The notes below the pieces were generated by a model. It had not been told where the DNA came from. It searched no databases and worked only from the letters and a program-made list of their open reading frames with translations. Shown piece by piece: positions 1-11,361 of a stretch of 64,000 bases of DNA. This stretch comes from Voacanga thouarsii (lineage: Eukaryota > Streptophyta > Magnoliopsida > Gentianales > Apocynaceae). The number at the start of each line of letters is the position of its first letter. Position 1 is the stretch's first letter. Position numbers and translations under genes: made by a program. The stretch is taken from the NCBI GenBank assembly GCA_026120185.1, contig JANUWF010001176.1, positions 5,403,501 through 5,467,500 on the forward strand. Reading direction: 5' to 3'.

Positions 1-521
1 GTTGTAATTGTGAGAACTTGATATTTCCAATTACAATTAGGGAATTCTAATAGGATTAGAATTCTCAGTTTTGGGAGGAAAATTTCGTGTAATATATAGT
101 ATATGTAACGCACGAAAAACCCTAGTTGAACAACACACAAAACAATAGCCAGGAACATTCTCTCTTCTCTTTATCTCTCTCGATTTAATCTTGATCAAAG
201 AACCCTAGCCGCCATCTTTTTCTGCTAGCATAGGAAATTTTGGTTTTTGAGTATTCCTTTGTGTGGATTACTATTAGAGATAATCATACACTGTGATTAT
301 AGTGGTTAGATGTTCAACTCACGTGGTGGTTGATCACGAGGATTGCTGGATCGCGCCTCGACTTGAAGAAGAAATTTTGTTCTTCGGACGATCACCCAAA
401 CGTAAAAGCTATTACCTTTACTCTCTTTATGTCTTGTTTTCCACACATAGACAGGTCTTGGGAGGGTATCTCGTTTTATTTTTCACTGCGCCGTATACGA
501 TACGAGCCTGAGATACCCAAC
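1..521 (+). repeat. Partial copia-like LTR, cut by the window edge
   Basis: No gene is seen here. The stretch reads like the 3' part of a plant Ty1/Copia LTR: pyrimidine-rich leader-like sequence, an 'aaccctagccgcc' stretch near 208-220 like those in the other copia-type LTRs of this window (D and G), and a possible terminus ATACCCAACA at about 512-521. The 5' end lies outside the window, so no target-site duplication can be tested. The short open frames at 293-563 are non-conserved readings of this LTR. A low-complexity promoter region of an unseen gene is the alternative. Confidence 0.35.
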
Positions 522-1068
522 ATAGCCATCTTTCCATGTAAATTACTTGTGATTCTACTCTAATTCAAAATGTTACAAGTATGTTAGCATCTTAGAAAAA
601 GGTTGGCTCAAGTTGGATATTGGCTTAATAAAATTGTCCTTTTTTTTTGTTTACAATAATGTTGATCCGAGCATATCATAATCCAAGAGAGAAATTGTTA
701 ACTCCAATAGCAGATTATCTAGCAACAAAACTAAAAATTTGCTCACATCAGTTATCTAGTAGCAAGAGACTTATATGTCTTGGGAGAAAAGGTTTTCTTT
801 TGAACAAAATGTAGCACCATTCAACAAAAATGAAATAAGAGTCATACTCCTCTAATCAAGAAAATGAACCAAAAGGAAGTACTTCAATCTTGTAACTTAA
901 AAACACCATTCAACATTGCAGTAGAATTATCCAACTATCCTCAAAATATGTTCTCCTCTGATCAAGAAATCTAAAAGAACTTTGGCAAAATAATTTTTAA
1001 GATGTCCACCATCTCCGCTTGAATCTCTTTATTGGGATGAAGCTCTCCCTCACTAATATGAAATTTAT
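522..1068. other. AT-rich spacer, no gene seen
   Basis: AT-rich sequence without a sustained open frame, recognisable domain, RNA gene or repeat structure. Confidence 0.5.
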
Positions 1069-1335
1069 TCAAAATCCACGATCAATACCATTTGGTGGAA
1101 GATTCAGATTGGAGTCAGGGGAAGCATTCTTTAATTCTGTATTTTCTTGATTCACTTCTATATCAACAGATGGCTTACTGTCTGGAGTAGGATTTGGGAG
1201 ACTGTTGTTATTCATGATGGATTTTGTAGTGTAAATGATGGCCTTTAGTCCATATTTAACGGAGTGAGAAATACTCTTATAAATAGAGATCACAATTCCA
1301 AGAACGAATGGATAGAGATCTTGGCAAAGTCCCAT
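1069..1335 (-). CDS. Hypothetical 88-residue ORF, doubtful
   Basis: I do not recognise this frame. It starts with ATG at 1335, has a hydrophobic N-terminal third (about residues 7-22, rich in L, V, I and F) that could span a membrane, then a polar C-terminal half rich in N, P, S, D and E. The composition change from a greasy start to an acidic tail is more protein-like than most frames nearby. No promoter, Kozak context or splice partner is evident, and the surroundings are AT-rich repeats. It could be a small protein, one exon of a decayed gene, or chance. Confidence 0.2.
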   Translation of the reverse strand: MGLCQDLYPFVLGIVISIYKSISHSVKYGLKAIIYTTKSIMNNNSLPNPTPDSKPSVDIEVNQENTELKNASPDSNLNLPPNGIDRGF

Positions 1336-1634
1336 CTTCTTCTTCTATTTTGCCATCCACGTTGGTAGATATTGCATGCCATTGCATTGTGGGCCATTGA
1401 AAATCAGCTAATCCTTTGGTCAAACCATTAAATGCCCGGCTTAAAAATCTTTTTCAGAGTACAATTCCAAGAAATAGAAATCTAATACCCAGGTGAGAAA
1501 AATGAATGGAGAAAATCATGAGAAAACTACTTGACTCATGGGGCATTTGACTTATTTGTAATAAGTATTGATAGAAGGCTGAGATACAATTGCAGGGGTA
1601 AATAAGGAAAATGGTGTCATTTTTTTTTTGGTGG
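1336..1634. other. AT-rich spacer, no gene seen
   Basis: No sustained frame or recognisable element. The frame on the minus strand at 1454-1645 is low-complexity and not convincing. Confidence 0.5.
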
Positions 1635-1705
1635 TAAAATGACACTTATTTTACGACAAAATTTTACTTCTAAAATGACACTTATTTTGAATCAGATGGA
1701 GTATA
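1635..1705. repeat. Stowaway-like terminal fragment
   Basis: The string 'taaaatgacacttatttt' occurs twice (1635-1652 and 1671-1688). The second copy runs into GAATCAGATGGAGTAT, which in reverse complement begins ATACTCCATCTGATTC and continues into CAAAATAAGTGTC. This is the usual terminal sequence of Stowaway/mariner-type MITEs. Only one end is recognisable, so it is a fragment or solo terminus. Confidence 0.45.
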
Positions 1706-1756
1706 AGCTTATGGTCACATTCATTGCATGTTCATAGCACTTGGTTATTCTTATTA

Positions 1757-2058
1757 CTCCTTCCATTTCAAAAAACTTAGTCATAAAATATTTTATACAT
1801 AGATTAAGAGCGTTGAAAACAATATTACAATTTAGATAAAGTTTCTATTCTACCCATATTAAAAACGCAATAGCTATTGGTTGGAAAAAATTTCAAAGAA
1901 GTAAGAAGAAAAAAGAGTTTTAGAAAAATGTGTAGTTGATTTAGAATAAATGAGGGTAAAATGAAAAGAAATTATTCATTAATTCTAGAAATATATACAT
2001 GGAACATCTATTTTGAAAAAAAAAAAGTTTCATAAATAAGTATTTTGAAATAGAGAGA
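1757..2058. mobile_element. Stowaway-like MITE, about 0.3 kb
   Basis: The left end reads CTCCTTCCATTTCAAAAAAC and the right end, in reverse complement, reads CTCTCTATTTCAAAATAC. These imperfect terminal inverted repeats resemble the 'ctcccttcgtttcaaaata' type of Stowaway. TA-containing sequence flanks both ends, as expected for TA target duplication. The interior is AT-rich and non-coding. Exact edges may be off by a few bases. Confidence 0.6.
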
Positions 2059-2685
2059 ATATGCGTTAGAGAAAATTTGACAATATGAGTGGCCATATTA
2101 CCTTTTGGTCTTTGAATGATTGTGTTAAATTGACAAATATTTGATTCTTATATTTAAGCGAATGATTAATTTGGCACACTTTTCATATTTATAAATATTA
2201 AGTTAAGTAAATTAATTTTTGAAGAATTTGACTAAGAAAATTACATACTTTTAAGGACTAATTTAAAATTTATGTTTTCTGAAAAGATCAATGTATTTGG
2301 TTCATATCAACAAGGTTCAGTTCGCATTGGGACCATTATTCTTGACAAGACGGTAATATCTTGGCATCCGTTACTTGTGGACTACAATGTGATGTGTTCT
2401 CATGAGCATTGTGAAGCTCTTGCATCTTCAATGGCTTTTTTTTATTATTTTTTTAACTAGAAATCTATGGTTTGCTTCGATTGTGGTTATATTATTTTTT
2501 TTAATAAATATATTACTATGATTTTGAATTTTATAAAAAATTATGAATTTATAGATCAATGTTGCAATTTTGTCTGTGTAAATAATAAAATTGTCAATAT
2601 TTTATAAATAAAATCTATTTGCATTTGATCTAATTTTGCATTAAAAAAATCATAAAATAGTTTTCTTGTGAGAAAAAAGGTAAAT
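2059..2685. other. AT-rich spacer, no gene seen
   Basis: AT-rich sequence with several oligo-T runs. The open frame at 2272-2460 has no family resemblance and runs into a poly-T-encoded F/Y tail, so I do not call it. Confidence 0.5.
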
Positions 2686-3030
2686 TGTTAAATTTAGTTC
2701 CTAAACTTTTTCCTTTTGGCAAAATTGGTCCATTTTCTTTATTTTCAAATTTTTAGATCCCTTATCTTTTTTATTTTGGCAAACTAAGTCCTTCAAATCA
2801 ATATCTAGCTAGTCAACTAGCCAAGTCTAGCATTGACTATTTAAAGAGGGGTAAATTTGTTATTTCATTATACACTCACCTAAAAAATAAGACAAATAGG
2901 TGAGTTTAATCCCTAAACTTTTTTATTTTGGTATGATTAGTCCTTATTATTTTTTTTAAACTTTGTAGGCCTTCTATCTTTTTTCTTTTGGCACATTCGA
3001 TCCTTTTGACTACTTTCGACAGGCCAACTC
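2686..3030. repeat. Dispersed non-coding repeat with two internal direct copies
   Basis: It begins 'gtaaattgttaaatttagt' followed by 'tcctaaactttttccttttgg'. A module of the form TCCTAAACTTTTT..TTTTGGCA..AGTCC..CCTTATCTTTTTT occurs twice in direct orientation (about 2699-2790 and 2912-3005). A related, inverted copy lies at about 54420-54790 beyond the CACTA, whose reverse complement also starts AGGAAATTTGTTAACTTTAA. There is no coding capacity. It is likely a non-autonomous DNA transposon family of unknown class. Confidence 0.45.
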
Positions 3031-3491
3031 TAAATCAACGAAGCCATTATTTATTTATATTTTTTTAATGACAAAATCATATCTTCCATATTCCCACCTC
3101 ATTACCACTAGTATACTTCTAAAGCATGGAAGGCTATGCACCTGGAATATAGCCAAAAGGGGTGGCTACTAAATCTAGTTTAGTCCCTAAAATTCACCAT
3201 ATTATCTTGATTCGATTACAATTGGGGCATATAGCGCTCATTTCAAGGGGTGTATTTGTTTCAGTTTCAACTAGAAATGATGGACCTATTGGAATGTTAA
3301 GTGACTAATTTTGTTGCTTGGCTCACCACATCTTGCTCATTAGAGACAGTTGGAAACTCGTCTGTAGATATTATGCCTTGGAATTAATCATTTGTATAAT
3401 ATATTTTGCACATTCACTAATCAAAAGGCATTCTTGATCTTTTAGTTCATTTGATTATTTTGTATGAGTGTGTATACAAACTTATAGATAA
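3031..3491. other. Spacer left of the CACTA, no gene seen
   Basis: AT-rich sequence without coding signal. The last three bases before the CACTA terminus (3489-3491, TAA) are its presumed target-site duplication. Confidence 0.5.
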
Positions 3492-3656
3492 CACTACTAA
3501 AATACAAACGAAATACGACTACTACATAAACTTCGTATTTGCTAGCACAACTACCGTATTTGACAAAAACTATAGCTCAACAATAGTTTAGATACCATCG
3601 TAAAAAGTTCCGTCACTTTTGGTAGACAATGGCTAGAACATCGTCGTATTAGTTTA
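3492..3656. repeat. CACTA left terminus and subterminal repeats
   Basis: CACTACTA terminus followed by short degenerate repeats related to 'acgacggtt' and 'cgtcgtatta' (for example GTCGTATTAG at 3643-3652). These arrays are the transposase-binding regions in the En/Spm family. Element A interrupts the array after 3661. Confidence 0.7.
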
Positions 3657-3661
3657 ATACG

Positions 3662-4660
3662 TGATACGAATCTTTTGTGGCTTTCTTGGTGTTATAGGTG
3701 GATTAGTTGGTTATATGTTTAGCTCAACTCAAGGGACCAAAAACAGAGATTATTGTGACAAAAAGGAGAAACTGAAAATAACAACCTACCCTCTATCAAA
3801 CCCTTGAAGAACTAAGCTTCAAAGACCCTCAAGTAAAGTAGAAAGTTCTACTATAATCTTACCCCAATATCCTTGAAGCAACAAAGGCAAACAAGAACAA
3901 ATAGAATAGAGAAAATAGGCACCCAAATATTGGAATTCAAACAAACCTTAGAAGAACAAAACAACTAAGACCCATTCAAAGAAAAACAACATTGGATTAT
4001 CCAAAAGATTTATAGACTCATTCATAAGGAGGACTAACCCTTACGCATGGTCTTGAACAAGATGAACAAGGAGGCTAGGGCTTCTCAAGATTCTCTTTCA
4101 AATTTGAATTAAAGTGTGTGAATTGTGTTATCAAATTACTAAAGGTGCTATTTATACTATCTTAACCCTAGCTAAGTAATCCCTGAGATTCTATTACAGT
4201 TTTGGGTCATAATAAGTCTTTACAAGCAATTAAAATTGAAGAAGACCGGAGAAAATATTGAAAATATGGGACAGTCGTTGGCTGCCCAAGGGGAAATCGG
4301 TGCCGGCTAGGTCCCTTGAAGCCGGCACCGGCTGTGCACTGCCTTCGGGCCGGTTCAAATTGCTATTGAGGTGTTGTTGGACAAATTGGAGCTGGCGCCG
4401 ATTTGGCTACTTAGAGCTGGCGCCGATTGTCCGCTGGAAAGCCTCCCTTGGTCAAGTTTCGTTTGCTTTTGCTGCCATTTTGAGTTCTTGTTGGGGTCCT
4501 TTGTGGACGGTCATCAACATAAACTCTTGGCTAGCTTTCTCAACCTTTCAATTCTCTTTCATCATCAAGCATGGTTTGATGATCAATTGAAAATTATTTT
4601 CAAGCTTCTTGGACCTAACTCATGTCATCGGTCCTTGTCCTCCATGATGAAGTGGAGTCA
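3662..4660 (-). repeat. 3' LTR of element A, main part
   Basis: Aligns along its length with the right LTR (17057-18067). It starts TGATACGAATCTT, one base pattern from the right copy. Element B splits it at AGTC(A/T); the last ten bases (AGTCTCATCA) resume at 11339-11348. It contains a GC-rich cluster of GCCGGCACCGG/GGCGCC palindromes around 4300-4440. Confidence 0.85.
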
Positions 4661-5493
4661 TATAACACCCCGCTACCTACGCCCAACAAGATTGGGGATG
4701 TCACCCCATCTAAAGAACAAGAGGTCTTTATAACTAGGACACATAACAAAAATTTAAACAATACTTCGAAATTAAAACTTATTACAACCCAAAAATTCAA
4801 GAACAAATCCGAAATAAAAATTGTTCACTCTCAACTCCCAAAGCATTACATAAAATAAATAACAGAATATCTTCCAAGTAGGCAACAACTAGCTACTCAT
4901 CCCCACAGCAGGATCGACCTGAAATCATGGTAAAAAGGGTGATGAGATGAAAATCTCAGTAAGTCCGTGTGTGCTTGGAGTGTTCAGTGAAAACAGTTCA
5001 TGTGTGCAAGATGTAAGAACTTCATAAGAAAAAGTACTGGCAAGCAATAAACAATGTTAAAATCAAGAGTGGCGTTTTGGCTTTCCAACCATACATGTAC
5101 AATAAAATCAACCACTCAGAAGGACGGCCATGGGTTACCACACGTTAGGCCCCATAACCATACAACGGTCAGAATGCCACACTTTGTGCAGACTGACAAA
5201 AAGGTAGGTGATCGGTCTACCGGTAAGATACTCCTCCTTCTCTACACCCAAACAAAATCGGTTGTCCATTCCGGCAACACATAGTTCACATGATTGAAAC
5301 TTGCTAGCTCGGACCGGCATGACTAAGTAGTACTGACGTTTCTCTAAGTTGAGTTCATCTTCTGGAGGTGGCCTCCTACCCTTATTGAGTACTCAACGAT
5401 GATTGTCCCACTTAAGAGAAAACTAGTAAAACGTAGCTTTACTTGAAAATTGCAATCAAGGGTTTCTAAAGTCCTTGTCAAAATTAGTTTTAG
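4661..5493 (-). repeat. Truncated 3' LTR of element B
   Basis: Matches the first ~0.9 kb of the right LTR from 7107, including the GGCCATGGGTTACCACACGTT region. It lacks a 43-bp segment present at about 7827-7870. Its first bases are TATAACACC instead of TGTAACACC. Similarity stops at about 5493 inside a short palindrome. Confidence 0.8.
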
Positions 5494-5507
5494 AAATTTT
5501 GACAAGG
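5473..5507. repeat. Perfect 13-bp inverted repeat at the B deletion junction
   Basis: CCTTGTCAAAATT (5473-5485) and AATTTTGACAAGG (5495-5507) are exact reverse complements around a 9-base loop. The left arm is LTR sequence and the right arm belongs to the retained internal region, so the palindrome sits exactly where the LTR-internal deletion was sealed. Confidence 0.8.
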
Positions 5508-6281
5508 TCTCGATGCCATGTTGCTGTGGTCCTCATTTTCCATCCTGGTAGCTGCGTCTACGGCCCTTGAATAAGTCGTTGGTGGAAAAGGTGCCAACGC
5601 CCTCCTCAATTCCTGTCTCAATCTCTTGACAAACTGTCTCATCCTATTCTGCTCGGTGTCCACTAGCCTCTTGCAGTACTTCGATAGTTGAGTGAACCGT
5701 GCTGCGTACTGGGCCACTGTCATGCCTCCCTACTTTAAATTCTGGAACTCGTCCTCCCGCTTTTCCACTATCCACTAAGGGATATACTCAGTTCTGAAGG
5801 CTTGAACAAAATTGGACCATTTCCATTCCTGATCAACCATCTCCCAATCGTCCTGAACCCTCTGCCACCATGCCTGAGCGAGGCCCCTCAAACGGAATGC
5901 AGCAAACTTGACCATCCGCTTCTCAGTGTACTGGAGCATAGCGAATATGTCTTCCATCTACTCGATCCATTGTTCAGTTTTTTGATCTTGCTCAGCTTCG
6001 CCCAAGAAGACAGGCGGCTAAAACTTCAAAAACTGTTCCAATGCCTCATCTTCTCCCTTGGGGTTTCTCTGCTCAGTCAGGGTCTGCAGAATCTCTGTCA
6101 TCTTACTGAATGCTTGCCCCATCGTCACATCAACCGGTGCTTCAAACCCCATTCCCATATCTGGTTCATTCTCATTACCTCGGTTGGGTGATTGCATCTG
6201 GGTTGTCTCAACTTCTGGTGCCACATGATCTACTTCCAGAATTCTCCTGCTTAATGAAGCTACACGGCGCTTGGGTGCCAT
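5490..6281 (-). pseudogene. Gag remnant of element B
   Basis: Gag is the retrotransposon's capsid protein. Three consecutive minus-strand frames make one broken gag: 6281-6018 begins MAPKRRV and contains a short Q/E-rich helix; 5957-5775 holds a hallmark retrotrans-gag stretch with AWWQRV; 5723-5490 continues the capsid helices with YAARFTQLSKYC. Stops or frameshifts separate the three. The zinc-knuckle part and pol that should follow were removed by the deletion ending at about 5493. It lies between the truncated 3' LTR and the acidic ORF at 6610-7008. Confidence 0.75.
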
Positions 6282-6609
6282 TCTAAACCATATCTAAATG
6301 ATAAGTTTATGCATTCAATGATTAAATCATTTTAGTTGAGCATGCATTCACAGTCATATATAAGTAAAAGAAAATCATATGTAAGTTTTTTACTAAAGAA
6401 TTGCTCATAAATTTTCTCTCAAATCTTAGAGTACTCAGGTACTCTTATTTGCATAAATTTGAATTTAAACAGAAAACAGAAACAAAACTCCTTAACATAG
6501 AAGTTTACGAAAATAATAAATAAACATCCTGATCATAGTAACTCTCAGTCCTCATCAGAATCTTCAGGATCAGCCTCATACAACCATCTCCCAGAGTTCT
6601 TGGAGAAAT

Positions 6610-7008
6610 CTATCCAAGCCCCACTTGCAAACCCCTCCATTGACTCTTTCTCGGGTCACCTAGAACTCTCCTCGGTCTCAACCTGTTTGGGTAGAGAAAA
6701 GAAGGAAGGCTAGGTGGAGATTCATAATCTATCTCCCCTGGGTCATCACTATCTACTGATAATTCAACTATGGGGCTAGGAGGGTGGGGAACATACTCCA
6801 CCTCTATCTCCTCATCTTCACAATCAAAACTCAATTCTATCACAGGTATTGGGGGTGGCTCATTGATCGGAACCTCATCATCACTGCTATCTTCCAAAAG
6901 AATAATTGGCTAAGGAGTAGGCTGAGGTATTGGAAGGTCTTCTGGGTAGATGGGGATTGGAGGATGCCATTGTTGTTCCTTCCTCGTGGTTCTAAGCATT
7001 CTAACCAT
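6610..7008 (-). pseudogene. Acidic, proline-rich ORF upstream of gag in element B
   Basis: Reading minus from an ATG at 7006-7008, the frame has one in-frame TAG near its first third and then runs to 6610. The product is strongly acidic (D/E/S-rich) with proline patches. It contains two rough copies of a motif P-x-P-x-IELS-x-D-x-(E/D)D, about 30 residues apart (PVIELSFDCEDEE and PIVELSVDSDDPGE). The C-terminal end turns basic (LRPRRVLGDPRK). It lies between the primer site and gag, with its own start, separate from the MAPKRRV gag start. I do not recognise a domain. It could be an extra element-encoded ORF or an N-terminal gag extension. Confidence 0.45.
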
Positions 7009-7091
7009 CCTACAGCATAAACAAGATAGGTTAGATAAATATTTGAACTTAAATAATCAGAACATATACTATCAATATTTGCCTAAACCTA

Positions 7092-7104
7092 GGCTCTGAT
7101 ACTA
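7092..7104 (-). other. Primer-binding site of element B (tRNA-iMet type)
   Basis: On the minus strand it reads TAGTATCAGAGCC, one base from TGGTATCAGAGCC, the complement of the initiator tRNA-Met 3' end. It is two bases inside the 5' LTR. Confidence 0.75.
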
Positions 7105-7106
7105 CT

Positions 7107-10100
7107 TGTAACACCCCGCTACCTAGGACCAACAGGGCCAGGGATGTCGCCCCGTCCAAAGGATAAGGGGTCTATATAACTAGGACACACAACAAAAATT
7201 TAAACAATGCTTCGAAATTAAAACTTATTACAACTAAAAAATTCAAGAACAAATCCGAAATAAAAATTATTCACTCTCAATTCCCAAAGCATTACATAAA
7301 ATAAATAACAGAGTATCTTCCAAGCAGGCAACAACTAGCTACTCATCCCCACAGCAGGATTGACCTGAAATCATGGTAAAAAGGGTGATGAGATAAAAAT
7401 CTCAATAAGTCCGTGTGTGCTTGGAGTTTTCAGTGAAAACAGTTCATGTATGCAAGATGTAAGAACTTCATAAGAAAAAGTACTGGCAAACAATAAGCAA
7501 TGTTAAAATCAAGACTGGCGTTTTGGCTTTCCAACTATACATGTACAATAAAATCAACCACTCAGAAGGGCGGCCATGGGTTACCACACGTTGGGCCCCA
7601 TAACCATACGACGGTCAGAATGCCACACTTTGTGCAGACTGACAAAAAGGTAGGTGATCGGCCTACCGGGTAAGATACTCCTCCTTCTCTACACCCAAAC
7701 AAAATCGGTTGTCCATTCTGGCAACACACGGTTCACATGATTGAAACTTGCTAGCTCGGACCGACATGACTAAGTAGTACTGACGTCTCTCTAAGTTGAG
7801 TTCATCTTCTGGAGGTGGCCTCCTGCCAGAAGACTCCCTCTTGCTCTTCAAAACTAGTACTACTAGCCTACCCTTATTGAGTACTTAACGATAATTGTCC
7901 CACTTAGGAGAAAACTGGTAAAACATAGCTTTACTTAAAAAATGGCAATCAAGGGTTTCTAAAATCCTTGTCAAAATTAGTTTTAGAAATAGTTTGGTAT
8001 TTGAGTAAAACTGCTTGTTGATTTTCAAATAATTGGTTTGACTGAAGCAAGAAATGAAACAGTCCTTAATTGCCTTTATCAAATCAGTGTTTATATACTT
8101 CGTGTTTAGCTTGCCATAGTAACATTTTACAACAAACAAGTTTTATGCAGAAGCTTACCTGATCCTTTGCTCAAGATAATTCAAAGATCTCCAAAAGCTA
8201 ACCTAACCCCACTGGGGTAAACATAAGCCATAATTAAACTCAAGCCAAAATTTGCTTTTATAAATAATCCTAACTCCACTTACTACAGTCATGACCCTAG
8301 TGTTCCAGACTTTAAGGCTAGATAATCAAAAAAGATTTTATAAAATAAATCTAGCTTGATAATAAAATAAATAGGGTTTGTGAAATAGTTACTAATAAGT
8401 TGTAGGTTTAAATCTTGCTATAAATAAACTAGGGTTCATTTGATGAAGGGTCCTAGGTCCTCAATGATATTCTTTAAAATAATAATCCATTAATAATTAG
8501 AAAATAATTTGTAAATAAAATTAATAATAAGTAAATCTTAATATGTTTTGATTAAAAGATAAAATAAATTTTATTAGTATTTATGAATATATGACTTACA
8601 AGATTAATATTTTACCTATCATGATTATTTATATAAAATGTTTTATTTAATGTTATTATTATATATAATATTTTTATAGTTTAATTTTAATAAAAGATAT
8701 CATTTATTTGGTTAAAATATCATTAGTTCATATAACAATCTAAATCCACATTTTCCTACGGTTTTCGAAATCTCTAAAAGAAAATATAGTATTAACTTTT
8801 ATTAATGAAATAAAATTAGCTAACTTAAATAGATTAGGAACAATAAGGTCATGATCATAATTCCTATTGCTAACCATAATCATGAACATGCACTCTACAC
8901 CAATCAACAAACCATCCAAATCATGAATAAAAGCATAGATCCAAATCTACTAACACATGATCCAAACTTCACTAAACATAATCATATTCATGGCTTCAAT
9001 CAAGGATACACGAACATAAAACCCTATTCACCAAAGGTGACATAATATCTATCATGCTTAATCATTCACACTACTCACGACATGAAGACATGCAACAAAC
9101 CCTAAAATATTATAAAATTCAACCAAGACAAATCATCCTCATGCATAAATTCCAACTCCATCATATAAACACATTCATCCTCATACTTCAATCGCAACTC
9201 CATCACATAAATACATGCTCAAACTCTAATCATGATCCATCCTTTTCCAATAACATCCTAAAGCCATGAATCTAGAATTTAAAGAGAAGATTGAAAAGGC
9301 TTACTTGAATGATGACTACCTTGAAGACGTTTCAAGGGAATCATCACGCTTGGAAGGCTTGATCCATCGAAAGAGGAAAAAGAAAAATGGCCATGGTTGG
9401 AGTGACCATTTCGGCTGAGAGGGGGAGAGAGAGAGAGAGAGAGAGAGAGTTTATTAGTTTATTTCATTAAATGTCAAAGATGAAAGAAGATGGAGATAAT
9501 CGTTCATGCTTACCTTGAAAGTGTTCTTGAGCCTTCAAGAAAATTCTGGTTTTTTATCCGAAGTGAAACTTTGATTTTAGCGTTTGATATTATAAATTGC
9601 AGAAATAGATTCAAGAGAATGAGTAGATGTGATCTGGAGTTTTTAGAGAAGATTGAAGGGGTTTAGGGTGGTCTTAGGTATGGAGAATGGTGGTGTGTGT
9701 TCTTGGAGGTTTGGAGAGAATGGAGAGAATGGAGAAAGGCTGGCCGAAATTTTTCTTGGAAAGGGTGGCCGAATGGGTTGGAAAATTCTGGTGATTGAAT
9801 TCTCAGATTTGGGATAAAAGGAAAGCTAGTTGTTTGAAATTCAAAAGGAGTTATTTAAGGAGTGAATTATGGTAGCAAATATGGTAAGAATATCTTAGTT
9901 GAGGGAGGTCTTTTGGGGAGCTTCAATGGCCGACTGTTTGGCTGGGATTTTACTGAGATGAATGATGCTTGATAGAGCTATAGGGTGGCCGAATTATAGA
10001 GTGCAATGGTGAAGAAATTTTCTGGATAGTTGAGGCTTAATCCATGGAAGTTTGCTAGAATTTTGGACTCCAATTGATGGCTTAATTGTAGTGATTGATG

Positions 10101-11338
10101 GAGGGATTTTAGGAGCAACCATGGAGCTTCATTCGAGTAGACCAATGGAGAAGATGATAAAGCTCAGTTCATGACTGACTAAGGTTGGTTTTACAAAAAA
10201 AAAATGGAGTAAGTTTCGGACAAGGGTGAAAAAGAAACAAAGCTGGAATTTCTGGTTGGTTTTTCGCATGTCTTGTTGGAATTTCTGTGCAGATTTTTCT
10301 GCAATGCTTCAGCCAGCATGCAGAAGGTTTGAAGGGGTATTGGAGGGTCCTTTAAGGTTGGTTTCCAGCCTTCTTTATGGAGGGAAGACAGGGTTAAATT
10401 GTTGGTTTGAAAGCTGGAGGAACAGCTTGGTTTTTCAGACTGCTATGCTGCGAAAATTGTCCAGGAATTTTTCTAGTTTGCACAGCTTTTGTGCAGTCCA
10501 ATTTTGGCTAAAATTTTCAGTCTTCAAGCTGAGTGAATTGGTTATTTTTCTGGTAGTATTTGAGAGGAAATATGGCTGAATATTTTGACAATTGGACTGA
10601 TCAAGAAGCTGGAAAAATTTTCAGATTACTACATGAAGAAGATGAATACCTATAGGTTGGAGTTTGAAGGTTCAACCATGGAGTTTAATTTCCTTGGGAA
10701 CCTTCTATAACTCTTCCCCATTTTCAGATAAAATCCCATCCTCCAAGAGGCATTTTCGAAGCTTCACAATCACAGAACCTTATTGGAATTTTCTGGAAAT
10801 AAAAATAGCTTAGATAATTGAGCAACTTAATTGATTAAGAATTAAGGTAAACTAGAGAACAAAAAGGGTATAAATCCCTTAGGAATTTTTGTAGAATACA
10901 AGAGTAGGATTAGGACATTCCTTTCATGTCTTCCCTAGGACAACATTCCTACTCCTCCCTAAGGCATGCAAGGGCCGAAAATAGCCTACCTATCTAAAAT
11001 AAAATTTAATCATGCTAAAACTCAAATGATGGAATTTGAACTCATGACCTCAAGAATTTATTCCAAAACTCTAACCACTAAACCACAACAACTCTTGTTC
11101 TTATTTTCTCTTCCAAATATTTTTCCTATTTAATCCTCAAGCTATCTCCCTATTTTCACCTCAAGCAAAATTACCATTTTGCCCTTCTTACTCAATAAGC
11201 ACAATTAAGCCTTCTAGACTATAAATCACATATCCAAGGCATATAAAATCATATAAAAATATATTTATGCATGCAAGAAAATATGATATGCATCACGGCC
11301 CCCTTTACTCTAAGGTTGGTTTTAATTGGGGTTTCACA
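7107..11338 (-). repeat. 5' LTR of element B, 4.2 kb
   Basis: Bounded by TGTAACACCCCG and GGGGTTTCACA. It aligns along nearly all its length with the solo LTR at 40127-44414 and at its left end with 4661-5493. It has no genuine coding frame; frames such as 10226-10579 recur in the solo LTR only because the DNA is homologous. It contains a (GA)n tract at 9425-9449. Confidence 0.85.
9425..9449. repeat. (GA)n microsatellite in LTR B
   Basis: Uninterrupted GA dinucleotides. The same place in the related solo LTR (42441-42473) has an independently expanded GA tract. Confidence 0.9.
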
Positions 11339-11348
11339 AGTCTCATCA

Positions 11349-11361
11349 TCTCCCCCTCCTT
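11349..11361 (-). other. Polypurine tract of element A
   Basis: TCTCCCCCTCCTT on the plus strand is a minus-strand AAGGAGGGGGAGA tract immediately before the 3' LTR. This is the second-strand priming site expected at this position. Confidence 0.8.

Larger units (their letters stand above)
4661..11338 (-). mobile_element. Ty3/Gypsy element B, Tekay/Del-like, deleted for pol
   Basis: Inserted in the left LTR of A with a near-perfect 5-bp duplication (AGTCA at 4656-4660, AGTCT at 11339-11343). The intact 5' LTR is 7107-11338 (4.2 kb, TGTAACACC...TTTCACA on the plus strand). The primer site at 7092-7104 matches tRNA-iMet with one change. Between the LTRs only a gag remnant and an upstream acidic ORF remain. 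The rest of gag, all of pol and about 3.4 kb of the 3' LTR are missing, with a junction near 5493. LTRs longer than 4 kb with this gag type fit the Tekay/Del chromovirus lineage; that lineage call is an inference. Confidence 0.82.

Noticed and set aside
4258..4733. Overlapping plus-strand ORFs in LTR A
   Set aside because: They lie in LTR sequence, have a broken equivalent at 17800-18081 and are antisense to the polyprotein tail motif.
8851..9269. H/N/P-rich plus-strand ORFs in LTR B
   Set aside because: Low-complexity frames in AT-rich LTR sequence, antisense to the element, with a partly matching frame at 41879-42070 in LTR F because of homology.
10226..10579. 117-residue plus-strand ORF in LTR B with a similar frame at 43219-43711 in LTR F
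   Set aside because: Both LTRs are homologous DNA, so similar frames are expected. The frame is antisense to the element, differs by frame breaks between copies and has no domain.
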